Source: Peptostreptococcaceae bacterium
Lineage (GTDB): Bacteria > Bacillota > Clostridia > Peptostreptococcales > Anaerovoracaceae
Reading direction: 5' to 3'
DNA: 53,125 nucleotides
Assembly (NCBI GenBank): GCA_016650175.1
Contig: JAENWG010000006.1
Span: 1 to 53,125, forward strand
In this document: positions 35,412 through 45,135 of the stretch, piece after piece
Position numbering within the stretch: position 1 is the first letter of the stretch
Layout: every line of letters begins with the position of its first letter
Translations under genes and position numbers: made by a program
Notes under the pieces: model-generated
What the model saw: the letters and a program-made list of their open reading frames with translations, nothing else
The model's database searches: none
Told to the model about the DNA's origin: nothing

Positions 35412-36887
35412 ATGAACGAAGATATGAACAAACTACAAAACGGTAGCGATATAAGAGGTGTAGCGCTAGAAGGCGTATCTAAGGAACACGTAACACTCGG
35501 CGCAGCCGAAAGTTACGCCATAGGAGTATCTTTTGCCAAGTGGTTATCAAAACTTTATGACAAGGATTGTTCTCTACTCACAATATCAGTTGGTCATGAC
35601 CCACGAATATCAGCCGAAACTTTAATGCATTCTATGATTAAAGGACTATGCTCTCAAAACATTAGAGTGCTTGATGCAGGCTTATCTTCAACTCCTGCTA
35701 TGTTTATGTCTACAGTGTTTAAATCATTTAACTGTGACGGAGCTATTATGATTACAGCCAGCCATTTACCATACAACAGAAACGGTTTTAAATTTTTTAG
35801 TAAAAACGGTGGTCTTAACAAATCTGACATCAAATATATTTTAGATCATGTTAAGGACGGTGATTATGATGCTGACCAAGAATGTAGATTAACTTCAATT
35901 AAACTTCTTGATGTATATTCTGATTATTTAAAAGGTTTGATCGTAGTAGATAACCCTACTCCACTAAAAGGGCTTCACATAGTAGTTGATGCCGGTAACG
36001 GTTCCGGAGGGTTTTTTGCTAAAAATGTATTAGAACCATTAGGTGCAGATATTAGCGGAAGTCAATTTTTAGAACCAGACGGTAAATTCCCTAACCATCA
36101 ACCTAATCCCGAAAACAAGGACGCAATGAAATCAATATCAGATAAAGTTAAGGAAGTTAATGCTGACTTAGGACTAATATTTGATACAGATGTAGATAGA
36201 TCGGCAGCCGTAAACAGTAATGGCGAAGAAATCAGCCGAAACTCAATCGTGGCACTCGCTGCTGCTTTGGGTAAAGATAAACATCCAGGAGGAACAGTCG
36301 TAACAGACAGCGTAACCTCAACAGAACTTAAGAACTTTTTAGAGCTTTCCTTGGGACTTAATCATCTTAGATACAAAAGAGGCTATAGAAACGTAATAAA
36401 CAAGGGAATGGAAATACCTGATTGTTTCCTTGCGATTGAAACATCAGGACATGCTGCCTACAGAGAAAATCATTTTCTAGATGATGGCGCTTACCTGGCT
36501 GTAAAAATAGTAATTGAAGCAGCCAAACTTAAAGCGCAAGGCTTAGGAATTGAAACTTTAATAGAAGATTTAAAACAACCACTCGAATCTAGCGAATACA
36601 GAGTTTTGATAGATTCCGATGATTTTTCAGAAATAGGGGATAATGTAATATTGGATTTAACTAAGTTTGCCGAAGAAACAGAAGGGTTTTCCCTGGAAGA
36701 GCCAAACTACGAAGGAGTTAGAATAAATTTCAATGGCGGGTGGCTAATGGTTAGAAAATCACTACATGACCCAGTAATACCAATCAACATAGAATCTTCA
36801 AAAGAAGGCGGCGTTGAATTTGCTAAAAAGCATCTTAAGGAATTACTAATTAAATATCCAGAGCTAGACATCTCGGTATTAGACTGA
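35412..36887 (+). CDS. Phosphomannomutase/phosphoglucomutase
   Basis: 491 residues of the alpha-D-phosphohexomutase family, cytoplasmic. The phosphoserine loop is TASHLPYNRNG with catalytic S117. The metal loop is DTDVDR in place of the common DGDGDR, and the sugar-ring loop resembles ETSGH (IETSGHAAYR). The C-terminal phosphate-binding domain reads VRKSLHDPVIPINIESS. It interconverts hexose 1- and 6-phosphates for envelope sugar synthesis. It is the first gene of a run of four whose other members look like a glycerol-3-phosphate dehydrogenase complex, with 11 bases to the next start; the functional link is not obvious. Confidence 0.88.
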   Translation: MNEDMNKLQNGSDIRGVALEGVSKEHVTLGAAESYAIGVSFAKWLSKLYDKDCSLLTISVGHDPRISAETLMHSMIKGLCSQNIRVLDAGLSSTPAMFMSTVFKSFNCDGAIMITASHLPYNRNGFKFFSKNGGLNKSDIKYILDHVKDGDYDADQECRLTSIKLLDVYSDYLKGLIVVDNPTPLKGLHIVVDAGNGSGGFFAKNVLEPLGADISGSQFLEPDGKFPNHQPNPENKDAMKSISDKVKEVNADLGLIFDTDVDRSAAVNSNGEEISRNSIVALAAALGKDKHPGGTVVTDSVTSTELKNFLELSLGLNHLRYKRGYRNVINKGMEIPDCFLAIETSGHAAYRENHFLDDGAYLAVKIVIEAAKLKAQGLGIETLIEDLKQPLESSEYRVLIDSDDFSEIGDNVILDLTKFAEETEGFSLEEPNYEGVRINFNGGWLMVRKSLHDPVIPINIESSKEGGVEFAKKHLKELLIKYPELDISVLD

Positions 36888-36898
36888 ACGGAGTAAAT

Positions 36899-38368
36899 AT
36901 GTATGACTATACAATAATCGGAGCAGGAATCAATGGATGTTTTTTAGCTCACGAACTTTCTAAATATGATTTAGATGTACTTGTATTAGAAAAAGGACCG
37001 GACGTAGCATCGGGTGCCACTATGGCTAACAGCGCCATAGTTCACGCAGGGCACGATCCAAAACCAGGAACATTAAAAGCAAAATTAAATGTCAGAGGTA
37101 ATGAGCTATATCCATCTATATGCAAAGAAATGGATGCAGCATTCAAACTAACCTCTGCTTTTGTTGTTGCTACAAATGAAGCAGAACTCTCAGTTATACA
37201 TGATTTACATAGACAATCACAAACAAGAAACATACCATCTGAGGTACTAAACAGAAGCCAGGCAATGCAACTTGAACCAAATCTAAGTGACAGCATAATC
37301 GCGGCTCTTGACCTCCCTTCAACAGGAATAATTACTCCTTGGGAAGTAGCTTTTAACCTTATGGAAGAAGCTATTTTAAATGATGTCAAACTTAATCTTA
37401 ATACTAAAGTCCTTAGTGTAATGGCAAGACCCAGAACCTGCTACATAGATGCTAAATGCAGCGATTCAAAATACGCATATGAAATAATAACCAACAAAGG
37501 TAATTTTATAGGATCAAATGTTATAAACGCTGCAGGTGTATACGCAGACGAAATCTATTCAATGCTAAATCCAAGCGATAAATTTACCATCACCGGTAGA
37601 AAAGGTGAATATTTTATTTTGGATAAATTATCAGAACCAATTGTTAATAGAGTTATATACCCTATTCCATCAGAAAAGGGGAAAGGCGTATTGGTAGTTC
37701 CTACCATACACGGAAACACTTTGCTTGGTCCAAGTTCAGAATTTATTGATAACAAAAATGGTGATTTTACTGACACTGAAACTTTAGAATACGTAAGAAG
37801 CCAAGTTAAAAAGACAGTTAAAAATATACCTTTTAATAAGGTAATTAAAACCTTTGCAGGTCTAAGACCTACGGGCCCAACTGGAGACTTTATCATAGGT
37901 GAATCAATAGACTACCCTGGTTTTGTAAACATAGCCGCTATTGAATCACCAGGTCTAGCATCTGCTCCTGCTACGTGTGAATATGTAATGGATACCATAA
38001 TTGAAAAGCAGGTAATACTAAAGAAAAAAAAGACATACATAAAAAGAGCTCATCTTCCAATTCTATATAAGATGGCAGATTCCGAAAAACAAAAGCTTTG
38101 GAAAGACAATCCAAGCTACGGCAAAATAGTATGTAGATGCGAACATATAAGCGAAGGTGAAATAATCGATTCCATAAGAAGGCCTCTCGGCGCTACCACA
38201 TTAGATGGTGTTAAAAAAAGAGTAAGGCCAAGTATGGGAAGATGTCAAGGCAGCTTTTGTCAGCCAGCAATAATAGAAATACTAGCTAAAGAATTAAACT
38301 TATCAGTTGAAGAAGTAAAGCTGTATAATGAAGGTTCTAACGTAGTTATCAAAGGAGAATTCAATTGA
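36899..38368 (+). CDS. GlpA-like FAD oxidoreductase with C-terminal [2Fe-2S] (BFD) domain
   Basis: 489 residues. The FAD-binding dinucleotide fold is at the N-terminus (IIGAGINGCFLAHEL, 5-20), followed by the DAO/glycerol-3-phosphate dehydrogenase core (NSAIVHAGHDPKPGT, RKGEYFILDK, TFAGLRPTGPTGDFIIG). The last 90 residues form a BFD-like domain with cysteines in CRCEH and GRCQGSFCQP. This is the architecture of anaerobic glycerol-3-phosphate dehydrogenase subunit A and of related hydroxyacid oxidases. It overlaps the next gene by 4 bases. The exact substrate (glycerol 3-phosphate or a 2-hydroxyacid) is inferred, not shown. Confidence 0.88.
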   Translation: MYDYTIIGAGINGCFLAHELSKYDLDVLVLEKGPDVASGATMANSAIVHAGHDPKPGTLKAKLNVRGNELYPSICKEMDAAFKLTSAFVVATNEAELSVIHDLHRQSQTRNIPSEVLNRSQAMQLEPNLSDSIIAALDLPSTGIITPWEVAFNLMEEAILNDVKLNLNTKVLSVMARPRTCYIDAKCSDSKYAYEIITNKGNFIGSNVINAAGVYADEIYSMLNPSDKFTITGRKGEYFILDKLSEPIVNRVIYPIPSEKGKGVLVVPTIHGNTLLGPSSEFIDNKNGDFTDTETLEYVRSQVKKTVKNIPFNKVIKTFAGLRPTGPTGDFIIGESIDYPGFVNIAAIESPGLASAPATCEYVMDTIIEKQVILKKKKTYIKRAHLPILYKMADSEKQKLWKDNPSYGKIVCRCEHISEGEIIDSIRRPLGATTLDGVKKRVRPSMGRCQGSFCQPAIIEILAKELNLSVEEVKLYNEGSNVVIKGEFN

Positions 38369-39621
38369 GAGAACACGAATTAATAGTAATTGGCGGCGGA
38401 AGCGCAGGACTTGCTGCCGCAATAGGTGCTTATGAAAACGGTTTAAAAGATATACTCATAATTGAACGAGAAGGAGAACTTGGCGGAATCCTTCTTCAGT
38501 GCATACACAACGGCTTTGGGCTACATGCATTTGGAGAAGAATTAGCAGGACCAACTTACGCTGAAAGATGGATATACAAATTAGTAGGCACTAGCATTCA
38601 AGTTAAGCTAGACACTTCAGTTATATCTATTACTAAAGACCATACCGTTTCTTATTCAAATAAAGAAGAAGGCTATGTAAAAGCAAAAGGAAAAGCAATA
38701 GTTCTTGCTATGGGCTGTAGAGAAAGACCAAGGGGCGCTATAGCAATACCGGGATATAGACCTGCAGGTGTATTAACAGCAGGAACTGCTCAAGAATATG
38801 TAAACATTAAAGGGTATAACATCGGTAAAAAAGTATTTATTTTAGGAAGCGGAGACATTGGCCTAATAATGGCAAGAAGACTTACACTTGAAGGAGCCAA
38901 AGTAGTCGGCGTTGCAGAAATAATGCCATATTCAAACGGGCTTCCAAGAAATGTAAAACAATGTTTAGATGACTATGATATTCCTTTATATCTAAGCCAT
39001 ACCATTACCTTTATAGACGGTCACGACAGAATATCAAGCGTTACTATATCAAAAGTAGATGAAAATCTTAAACTTATTCCTAATACTGAAAAAACTTTCG
39101 AAGTGGATACCCTACTTTTATCAGTTGGACTTATTCCTGAAAATGATCTTAGCGAAATAGCGGGTATTGAATTGAGTTCTGCTACTAAAGGAGCTATAGT
39201 AAGTAACGAACTAGAAACAAGTGTACCCGGCATATTTTCATGCGGAAATGTATTACACGTACATGATTTAGTTGATTACGTAAGTAAAGAGGGTGAAAAC
39301 GCAGGTAAAAGTGCCGCAGACTTTGTACTTGGAAGAACAAATAGCGAAACAGAATTGATAGATGTAACTTGTAGCAATGATTTTGGTTATATACTACCAT
39401 CTAAGATTAAATTATCGGGTGATTCTCCTGTAGAATTTATGTATCGAATTAAAAAGCCTATGCGTGATGTTACTATCGGCATCTATTCAGGTGACACTTT
39501 AATAAGAAAAATAACGAAAAAAACTTTAATTCCAAGCATCATGGAAAAAGTTTCAATACAAAAATCAAAGCTCGGAAGTAATGATATCATAATAAAATTA
39601 ATTAAAGAGGAAATCATATGA
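38365..39621 (+). CDS. NAD(P)/FAD-dependent oxidoreductase, second subunit of the GlpA-like complex
   Basis: 418 residues starting with TTG at 38365, which overlaps the preceding stop (TTGA) and has AAAGGAG eight bases upstream; no better ATG exists. An N-terminal FAD fold (VIGGGSAGLAAAIGAYENG) and a central NAD(P) fold (KVFILGSGDIGLIMARRL) resemble thioredoxin-reductase-like enzymes. CRERPRGAIAIPG and the SCGNVLHVHDLVDYVS segment match the partner subunit in clostridial glycerol-3-phosphate dehydrogenase operons. It probably passes electrons between the GlpA-like flavin and NAD(P). Translationally coupled on both sides. Confidence 0.87.
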   Translation: MREHELIVIGGGSAGLAAAIGAYENGLKDILIIEREGELGGILLQCIHNGFGLHAFGEELAGPTYAERWIYKLVGTSIQVKLDTSVISITKDHTVSYSNKEEGYVKAKGKAIVLAMGCRERPRGAIAIPGYRPAGVLTAGTAQEYVNIKGYNIGKKVFILGSGDIGLIMARRLTLEGAKVVGVAEIMPYSNGLPRNVKQCLDDYDIPLYLSHTITFIDGHDRISSVTISKVDENLKLIPNTEKTFEVDTLLLSVGLIPENDLSEIAGIELSSATKGAIVSNELETSVPGIFSCGNVLHVHDLVDYVSKEGENAGKSAADFVLGRTNSETELIDVTCSNDFGYILPSKIKLSGDSPVEFMYRIKKPMRDVTIGIYSGDTLIRKITKKTLIPSIMEKVSIQKSKLGSNDIIIKLIKEEII

Positions 39622-39986
39622 AAATAGAAATGCCATGCATCGTTTGTCCTAATAGCTGTAATTTAGAAGTAGAATACGAAGAAGTAAATGGCGAAAAGAA
39701 AATAGTAGAAGTATCAGGAAATTTATGCGATAGAGGAATTACCTATGCAACTGATGAAATAACTCATCCTATGAGAATGATTACTACTACAATAAAAATA
39801 ACAGGTAGCCATATAGCAAGGCTCCCTGTAATATTATCTTCTGAAATTCCAAAGGAAATGATATTCGATGTGGTTGCAGAAATTAAAAAAGTAAAGGTTA
39901 CAACTCCTGTAAAAGCAGGAGATGTTTTACTTGAAAACATTCTGGGTACCGGTGCGAATCTATTATCCTCTAGAAGTCTTTACTAA
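39618..39986 (+). CDS. DUF1667 protein, third subunit of the GlpA-like complex
   Basis: 122 residues. The N-terminal CIVCPNSCNLEVEY gives a CxxCxxxC pattern, and a further Cys lies in GNLCDRGITYA; together they could bind an Fe-S cluster or zinc. HPMRMITTTIKITG and PVILSSEIPKEMIFDV are typical of DUF1667. The ATG overlaps the preceding stop by 4 bases. In many Firmicutes this small protein ends the same three-gene set. Its last 24 bases overlap the end of nfo on the other strand. Confidence 0.85.
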   Translation: MKIEMPCIVCPNSCNLEVEYEEVNGEKKIVEVSGNLCDRGITYATDEITHPMRMITTTIKITGSHIARLPVILSSEIPKEMIFDVVAEIKKVKVTTPVKAGDVLLENILGTGANLLSSRSLY

Positions 39987-40808
39987 TTCATTTCTTATCC
40001 AAGCTATTTCTCTTCCATATCCGTAAATATCCTCCTGGGGTGTTTCTAAAACGCATGGGAGTTTTTTTATTTCTTTCATAGAAAGAAAATCTATTATCCC
40101 TTTTGAACCTATGTTGCCTTCTCCGATTTTAGCATGTCTATCCTTCTTAGAACCAAGTTCATTTTTACTGTCATTTACATGAACAGCTTTTAGTTTATCT
40201 ATTCCTATGATTTTATCAAATTCCTCCATAACATCATATGGATTATTTGCTATATCATAACCACCGTCGAAGACATGGCACGTGTCTAAACATACGCCTA
40301 TTTTGTCTTTTAGCTTAACTCCACTAATAATTTCATTAATTTCTTGAAATGTTTTTCCTATTTCAGAGCCCTTGCCTGACATAGTTTCAATTAAGACAAT
40401 TGTCTTTTGATCTTTCCATAATATTCTGTTTAAGAAATCTATAAGAAGTTTAGTCGCCAATTCTGAACCTTGACCTGTATGGCTACCGGGATGAAAATTA
40501 TAGTAATTTCCAGGTAGTAGCTCTAACCTTTCAAGGTCTTCTGTAAATGCTATCTCTGCAAATTCTCTTACATCCAGGTTCTTAGAACACGCATTAATGG
40601 TATATGGTGCATGAGAAACTAGAGGTCCAAAGTTGTTCTCCTTTAGTATAGAATTAAGGCTATTGATATCATTAATATCAACAGTCTTTACTTTTCCACC
40701 TCTAGGATTTCTTGTAAAAAAGGCAAACGTATCAGCGTTAATAGCTAACGCTTCTTTTCCCATTTTTTCATAGCCGCCTGCTGATGATAAATGACATCCT
40801 AAATACAT
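39963..40808 (-). CDS. nfo: Endonuclease IV (AP endonuclease)
   Basis: 281 residues, full length. Endonuclease IV cleaves at abasic sites in DNA using three zinc ions. Family segments seen are the N-terminal GCHLSSAGGYEKM, SHAPYTINACS, NFHPGSHTGQG, VLIETMSGKGSEIG, CLDTCHVFDGGYD, VHVNDSKNELGSKKDRHAKIGEGNIG and LETPQED, which carry the metal-binding His, Glu and Asp residues. It lies 12 bases after the MutL/GlmL-like gene and may be transcribed with it. Its 3' end overlaps the convergent DUF1667 gene and no terminator separates them. Confidence 0.96.
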   Translation of the reverse strand: MYLGCHLSSAGGYEKMGKEALAINADTFAFFTRNPRGGKVKTVDINDINSLNSILKENNFGPLVSHAPYTINACSKNLDVREFAEIAFTEDLERLELLPGNYYNFHPGSHTGQGSELATKLLIDFLNRILWKDQKTIVLIETMSGKGSEIGKTFQEINEIISGVKLKDKIGVCLDTCHVFDGGYDIANNPYDVMEEFDKIIGIDKLKAVHVNDSKNELGSKKDRHAKIGEGNIGSKGIIDFLSMKEIKKLPCVLETPQEDIYGYGREIAWIRNELVKTSRG

Positions 40809-40820
40809 AATATTCTCCTG

Positions 40821-42392
40821 CTAGCTTTTGAAAAGTTGATTAGGAATACTCGACGGTTTAGTAGGGTCTTCTTCTTCCTCAACTTCATATCCTAGTGCTT
40901 TAACTTCCTCAACATGCTTCAAATAAGCTTCACTTTTTTCCTCTTTAATTTTATTCGTTCTATGGATCTCTGCCATTACTTCTGCTCTAGCATCTCTTGT
41001 ATCTTCTACCTTTTCAGGGAACTTAATGTTTAAACTTTTTTCGAGCAATTTTATAGCAGCTTCTCTGTGCTTAATAGATAAAACTCCAAGCGAAGCCATA
41101 ATATAATCATTATCAACTAGAAATTCTGCAGCTTCACTTGGGAATAGCAAAAGTCCAGTTTCATCATATTCAACTATTTTTTTCATTATTTCCATTCTAT
41201 GTGGCAGTCTAGTAAGTGCTCCACCTGTTCCTATTATGTATTTAACAGGAGTTAAATCCTTGCCTTCTGCTACTGTTGTTCTGCCCGAAGGTCCGTAAAT
41301 ATATCTGATTGCTCCGGCATGTCTTTCTACAGCTTTTAGTACTGCTTCTTCTGTTAATCTCTCTACTAGTTTAATCTCATCTTCTGTTTTAGGAATAGCA
41401 ACGTAGCTTTCTAAAGTTGCAGCTAAATCTATTCCATTTTTTTCGCATTCTTCTAGTAGTTTTTCTTCACCGATTGATTCAATTACTTTCATTCTATTTA
41501 CGTAAACACCTAAATCTCCTTCTACAGTTCTCTTCGCTTTAGGTTCTGGTGTTATTAATAATCTTGCTACAGCATCAGATTCTTCGCATACAGAGTGAAC
41601 ATCAGTAGTCGCTCCACCTACATCTAATACTATTATATTTCCTATACATTCATTGAGTAGCTTTGTGCACTGCATAACTGCACCTGGTGTTGGTACAATT
41701 TCGCCTGTTACTAAATCAGTAATATGTTCCATGCCAGGAGCATGAATTATGTGTTCCTCAAAAGCATCTTGTATTACTTTTCTGCAAGGCTCTACGTTTA
41801 AATCATCTATTCTAGGATATACGTTGTCTACATTATATAATTTCTGGCCGTTTTCTCCATCGAAAATTAATTTCATTTCTTCTTGGTTTTCAATGTTCCC
41901 CGCGTAGATGACAGGAGTATTTATTCCCATGTTTCTTATCATCTCAGCATTATCAATCGCAACGTCTCTATTTCCATAGTCAACCCCACCAGCTATTAAT
42001 ATCAAATTAGGTTTAATTTCTTGAATTTTTTTGATGTCAGTTCTTCTTATCTTACCTGATGTTACGTAGTGAATAATAGCACCTGCTCCTAGCGCTGCTT
42101 CTTTTGCCGCTTTCGCTGTCATATCATAAACCAACCCATGAACTGTCATTTTCAGACCACCAGCAGCTGATGAAGTCGCAAGCATCTCATCATATTCTAA
42201 ACTATCAATACCTTTACTTTTACATAAATCTTCTATAGCGCTTTTAAGTCCTATTCTAACATCTCCTTCAACTACTGAAGTCGGTGCTTGACCTTGAGCC
42301 CAAAACACAGGATTCTCAGTATTCAAATCATTAAACGCATTTACTACGGTTGTAGTTGAACCTATTTCAGCGACTAATACATCTACTTTCAT
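40821..42392 (-). CDS. MutL/GlmL-family protein of the ornithine aminomutase cluster
   Basis: 523 residues of the MutL/GlmL actin-like ATPase family (unrelated to mismatch-repair MutL). The N-terminal phosphate loop VAEIGSTTTVV, a central VLDVGGATTDVHSV and IIGTGGALTRLP match the ASKHA fold. Relatives beside glutamate mutase or ornithine aminomutase genes are thought to reactivate or chaperone the B12-dependent mutase, though this is not firmly proved. It follows oraE after a hairpin and 120 bases. The long charged C-terminal helix (about 445-510) is a usual feature. Confidence 0.87.
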   Translation of the reverse strand: MKVDVLVAEIGSTTTVVNAFNDLNTENPVFWAQGQAPTSVVEGDVRIGLKSAIEDLCKSKGIDSLEYDEMLATSSAAGGLKMTVHGLVYDMTAKAAKEAALGAGAIIHYVTSGKIRRTDIKKIQEIKPNLILIAGGVDYGNRDVAIDNAEMIRNMGINTPVIYAGNIENQEEMKLIFDGENGQKLYNVDNVYPRIDDLNVEPCRKVIQDAFEEHIIHAPGMEHITDLVTGEIVPTPGAVMQCTKLLNECIGNIIVLDVGGATTDVHSVCEESDAVARLLITPEPKAKRTVEGDLGVYVNRMKVIESIGEEKLLEECEKNGIDLAATLESYVAIPKTEDEIKLVERLTEEAVLKAVERHAGAIRYIYGPSGRTTVAEGKDLTPVKYIIGTGGALTRLPHRMEIMKKIVEYDETGLLLFPSEAAEFLVDNDYIMASLGVLSIKHREAAIKLLEKSLNIKFPEKVEDTRDARAEVMAEIHRTNKIKEEKSEAYLKHVEEVKALGYEVEEEEDPTKPSSIPNQLFKS

Positions 42393-42461
42393 CTTTTACT
42401 CCTTTGTTGATATTTATTTTAACGGTTTCTAACCTATTACACTCAAATTAAAAATATATAA

Positions 42462-42479
42462 GGCGGGCTATAGCCCGCC
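42462..42479 (-). terminator. Hairpin between oraE and the MutL/GlmL-like gene
   Basis: A perfect GGCGGGC-TATA-GCCCGCC stem followed on the - strand by TTATATATTTTTAA. It is probably a terminator, or a partial one, lowering expression of the MutL-like gene and nfo relative to the mutase. Confidence 0.72.
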
Positions 42480-42512
42480 CCACATAATTATACACAAACA
42501 TCTACGATGTTG

Positions 42513-44744
42513 TTAGTCTATTAATGACGCTTCGCCTCTAGCTTTTCTATGAGCTTCTACTATGAAAGTAGCTACGTCGATACCATGAGAGTTTCTTCCG
42601 AAACCTGCATCAATACCTGTTTTACATGCTTCTGCAGGTATAACCTGTGTTCCGCCTGCTAATATAAGAACCTTATCTCTGATTCCTTTTTCTATTGCTA
42701 AGTCATTAATTCTCTTCATGTTTTTGTAGTGAACATTGTCATGAGAGATAATTGTTGAAGCCATGATAACGTCTGCATTAAGTTCTATAGCAGCATCTAC
42801 AAGCTTTTCAACTGACACTGAAGTTCCAAGGTAATTAATCTTGATACCCCATTTTTCAATTCCGCCGTGCTTAATATTGATTATTTCACGAAGGCCTACT
42901 GAATGTTCATCGTCACCCACAGTACCACAAACTACAGTACAAGGATTATTCCCAAATTCTTCATATAACTGATCGTCGTTTAAGAATTTAGGTTCTGGTG
43001 GTACAACTATATCTTTTAAATCAATGTCAAACGGTACTTTACCCTTAAGTTCAATTCTAGTACCTTCTGCCTCTTGTAATACTTCTCTGCTAATAACTTC
43101 TGCGTTTTCAAGACCTAATCCAGCAGCTATCTTAAGAGCAACTACTTCCGAAGTTCTCCTGTTTGCAGGAAGTGTCATAGTCACTTGTATTATGCCATCT
43201 GCACACCATTCAACTTCAGGTTTAATCTTTGTTCCGTGTCTGTATTCTTCTACTTCTGCTAATCTGTTATTTACATTATCGTCATCTAATTCATCGATAA
43301 ATACGATTTTAGATCTATCTTCAAATGTACATCCGCCGATTAATTCAGAAGGATTTTCAGGGTTTGCACCATACTGCTCAACATTGTTATTTCCAAAATG
43401 AGCCGTTACAGGAGCCATGTAGTCATCATCTCTATCGAAGATGTAACCATATCCAATTCCGCCTTCAATCTGTCTAGCAATTCCATCACCATTTCTTTCA
43501 GGATATTCAGCTGAGTCTACAAAGAAACCCTCTTGAACAGCCTGGAAGTATCCGCCAACTTCAACTATTTCTTCCATGAATAATAATGCTTTTTCTTTAA
43601 TTTTTCTTGCGTTTTGAGCTAAAGGACCATCTGCATCCATGTTAAGTTGTAACATTTCATTCAAACCGTCAAAACCCAATAGTGCCTGTTTAGCAGTATC
43701 GCAAGCTTCAATATTATAGATATGCCAAGGAACGTTTCTACCTTCATCAGGAGTAATTGTTGATTGGATATCTGCACTTGTCAATCTTGAAATAAGAAGA
43801 TTCATTACGTGAGTAACGGTAGCTTCTCTTGTTGATGAATCGATATATTTTGTATTCATCTGAGCTCTCATCTTGTATCTGTTACAGATTTGTCTTAATG
43901 CTACTGCATAAGGTAAGTCCATGTAACAACAAGGTGCTGGTGTAGCTGTTGGTGGTACTGTAGACAAACTAATGTTTTCAGGTAGAATTCCAGCTCTTTC
44001 AGATAACAATGAGTTAATTGAATGCTGCACGATAAGCTCTGGCATAACCTTCCAAGCATCTCTTGCAGTTGCATTAGCATTATGTGCTCCATCTATCTGA
44101 AGAATTTCTCCCCACTGCATAACTTTCTTTGATTCACAAGCATCTACAATAGATCTTACACAGTTAATATCTCTATAAAGTATATTGTATTGTGGATCCT
44201 GATGAGCTCCGTTAACACCTTCTTCAGCAAACATTACTGCTACGTCAGGTCCTGCAACGCCGGAGATGTATGAATGATAGTTAATTGGACGACCTACTTC
44301 ATCTTCGATAGCGTCTATTGCTTTTCTCTGAGCTCTTACTTGTTTTCTAGTAATTGGAACACCACCAATACCTTGTGGAGTACCTTCCATAAGACCGTCA
44401 ATGTGAGACTGTCCCATGTGTCTAATTACCATTAGATGGTCAGCACCGTGCCAAGCACCCATTCTCATTCTTCTGATATCATCTTCGAATCTACCTGAAG
44501 CGATTTCAGTAGTGATGGTTTCAATCGGTTGTGGATCGATTCCATCAAAGTACTTTGCTGGAGGAAGTGGAACTCCCTGTTTTAGTGGTTCTGAACATTG
44601 TTTATATTTAAATGGTCCCATTTCAAGATTTTCGACAGGTTTTCTCCAAGTCCATCCTCTTCTTCTAGGTTCGTAATGTTCAAGGTCTTTTAATATTTCA
44701 TCAACATCTAATTTTTCATTTCTATTTAATACCATCTGAGTCAT
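42513..44744 (-). CDS. oraE: D-ornithine 4,5-aminomutase large (S/E beta) subunit
   Basis: 743 residues. This adenosylcobalamin- and PLP-dependent enzyme converts D-ornithine to 2,4-diaminopentanoate. The N-terminal part is a TIM-barrel (MRMGAWHGADHLMVIRHMGQSH, PTATPAPCCYMDLPY). The C-terminal Rossmann domain holds the B12 motif DEHSVG with the likely axial ligand H614. K625, eleven residues later (NIKHGG), matches the spacing I recall for the PLP lysine of the C. sticklandii enzyme. It follows oraS by one base. Complete and probably functional. Confidence 0.96.
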   Translation of the reverse strand: MTQMVLNRNEKLDVDEILKDLEHYEPRRRGWTWRKPVENLEMGPFKYKQCSEPLKQGVPLPPAKYFDGIDPQPIETITTEIASGRFEDDIRRMRMGAWHGADHLMVIRHMGQSHIDGLMEGTPQGIGGVPITRKQVRAQRKAIDAIEDEVGRPINYHSYISGVAGPDVAVMFAEEGVNGAHQDPQYNILYRDINCVRSIVDACESKKVMQWGEILQIDGAHNANATARDAWKVMPELIVQHSINSLLSERAGILPENISLSTVPPTATPAPCCYMDLPYAVALRQICNRYKMRAQMNTKYIDSSTREATVTHVMNLLISRLTSADIQSTITPDEGRNVPWHIYNIEACDTAKQALLGFDGLNEMLQLNMDADGPLAQNARKIKEKALLFMEEIVEVGGYFQAVQEGFFVDSAEYPERNGDGIARQIEGGIGYGYIFDRDDDYMAPVTAHFGNNNVEQYGANPENPSELIGGCTFEDRSKIVFIDELDDDNVNNRLAEVEEYRHGTKIKPEVEWCADGIIQVTMTLPANRRTSEVVALKIAAGLGLENAEVISREVLQEAEGTRIELKGKVPFDIDLKDIVVPPEPKFLNDDQLYEEFGNNPCTVVCGTVGDDEHSVGLREIINIKHGGIEKWGIKINYLGTSVSVEKLVDAAIELNADVIMASTIISHDNVHYKNMKRINDLAIEKGIRDKVLILAGGTQVIPAEACKTGIDAGFGRNSHGIDVATFIVEAHRKARGEASLID

Positions 44745-44745
44745 A

Positions 44746-45108
44746 TTATTTTACCTCCTTGAAAGATTGTGAAACTTCATCCCAACCGTCGCCTTCAGCA
44801 AGTTTAATGCTTGCTTCTCTGATTGATATATTTCTAAGCTTAGATAGCTTATATACGCAATGGCCTGCACCTTTACGCATTAAGTTTCTGTCCATGCAGC
44901 CTTCTACTATTTTTTGAGTATCTAATGAAGATACTCCCATTCTTAGTAGTACTGATCTTTCTACAGAAGGTGTTGTATTTTTTTTGCCTAAGTCAATAAG
45001 CGGAGCTACTACTTCTTCAGTAGTTTCCCAAAATTTGGTGTAAAGCTCTTCATCAGAAAGATTAGCTATATGCTTTCTTCTTTCTTGAAAATCGTCTTGT
45101 CTTTTCAT
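44746..45108 (-). CDS. oraS: D-ornithine 4,5-aminomutase small subunit
   Basis: 120 residues, the usual OraS size. Matching segments are KFWETTEEVVAPLIDLGKKNTTPSVERSVLLRMG and GAGHCVYKLSK. It pairs with OraE to form the aminomutase heterodimer or tetramer. The stop lies just before the oraE start, so expression is coupled. AGGAG lies upstream of the ATG. It is separated from ortB by 71 bases that contain a strong hairpin. Confidence 0.95.
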   Translation of the reverse strand: MKRQDDFQERRKHIANLSDEELYTKFWETTEEVVAPLIDLGKKNTTPSVERSVLLRMGVSSLDTQKIVEGCMDRNLMRKGAGHCVYKLSKLRNISIREASIKLAEGDGWDEVSQSFKEVK

Positions 45109-45135
45109 CTTTTTCTCCTTATTACTTATATAATT

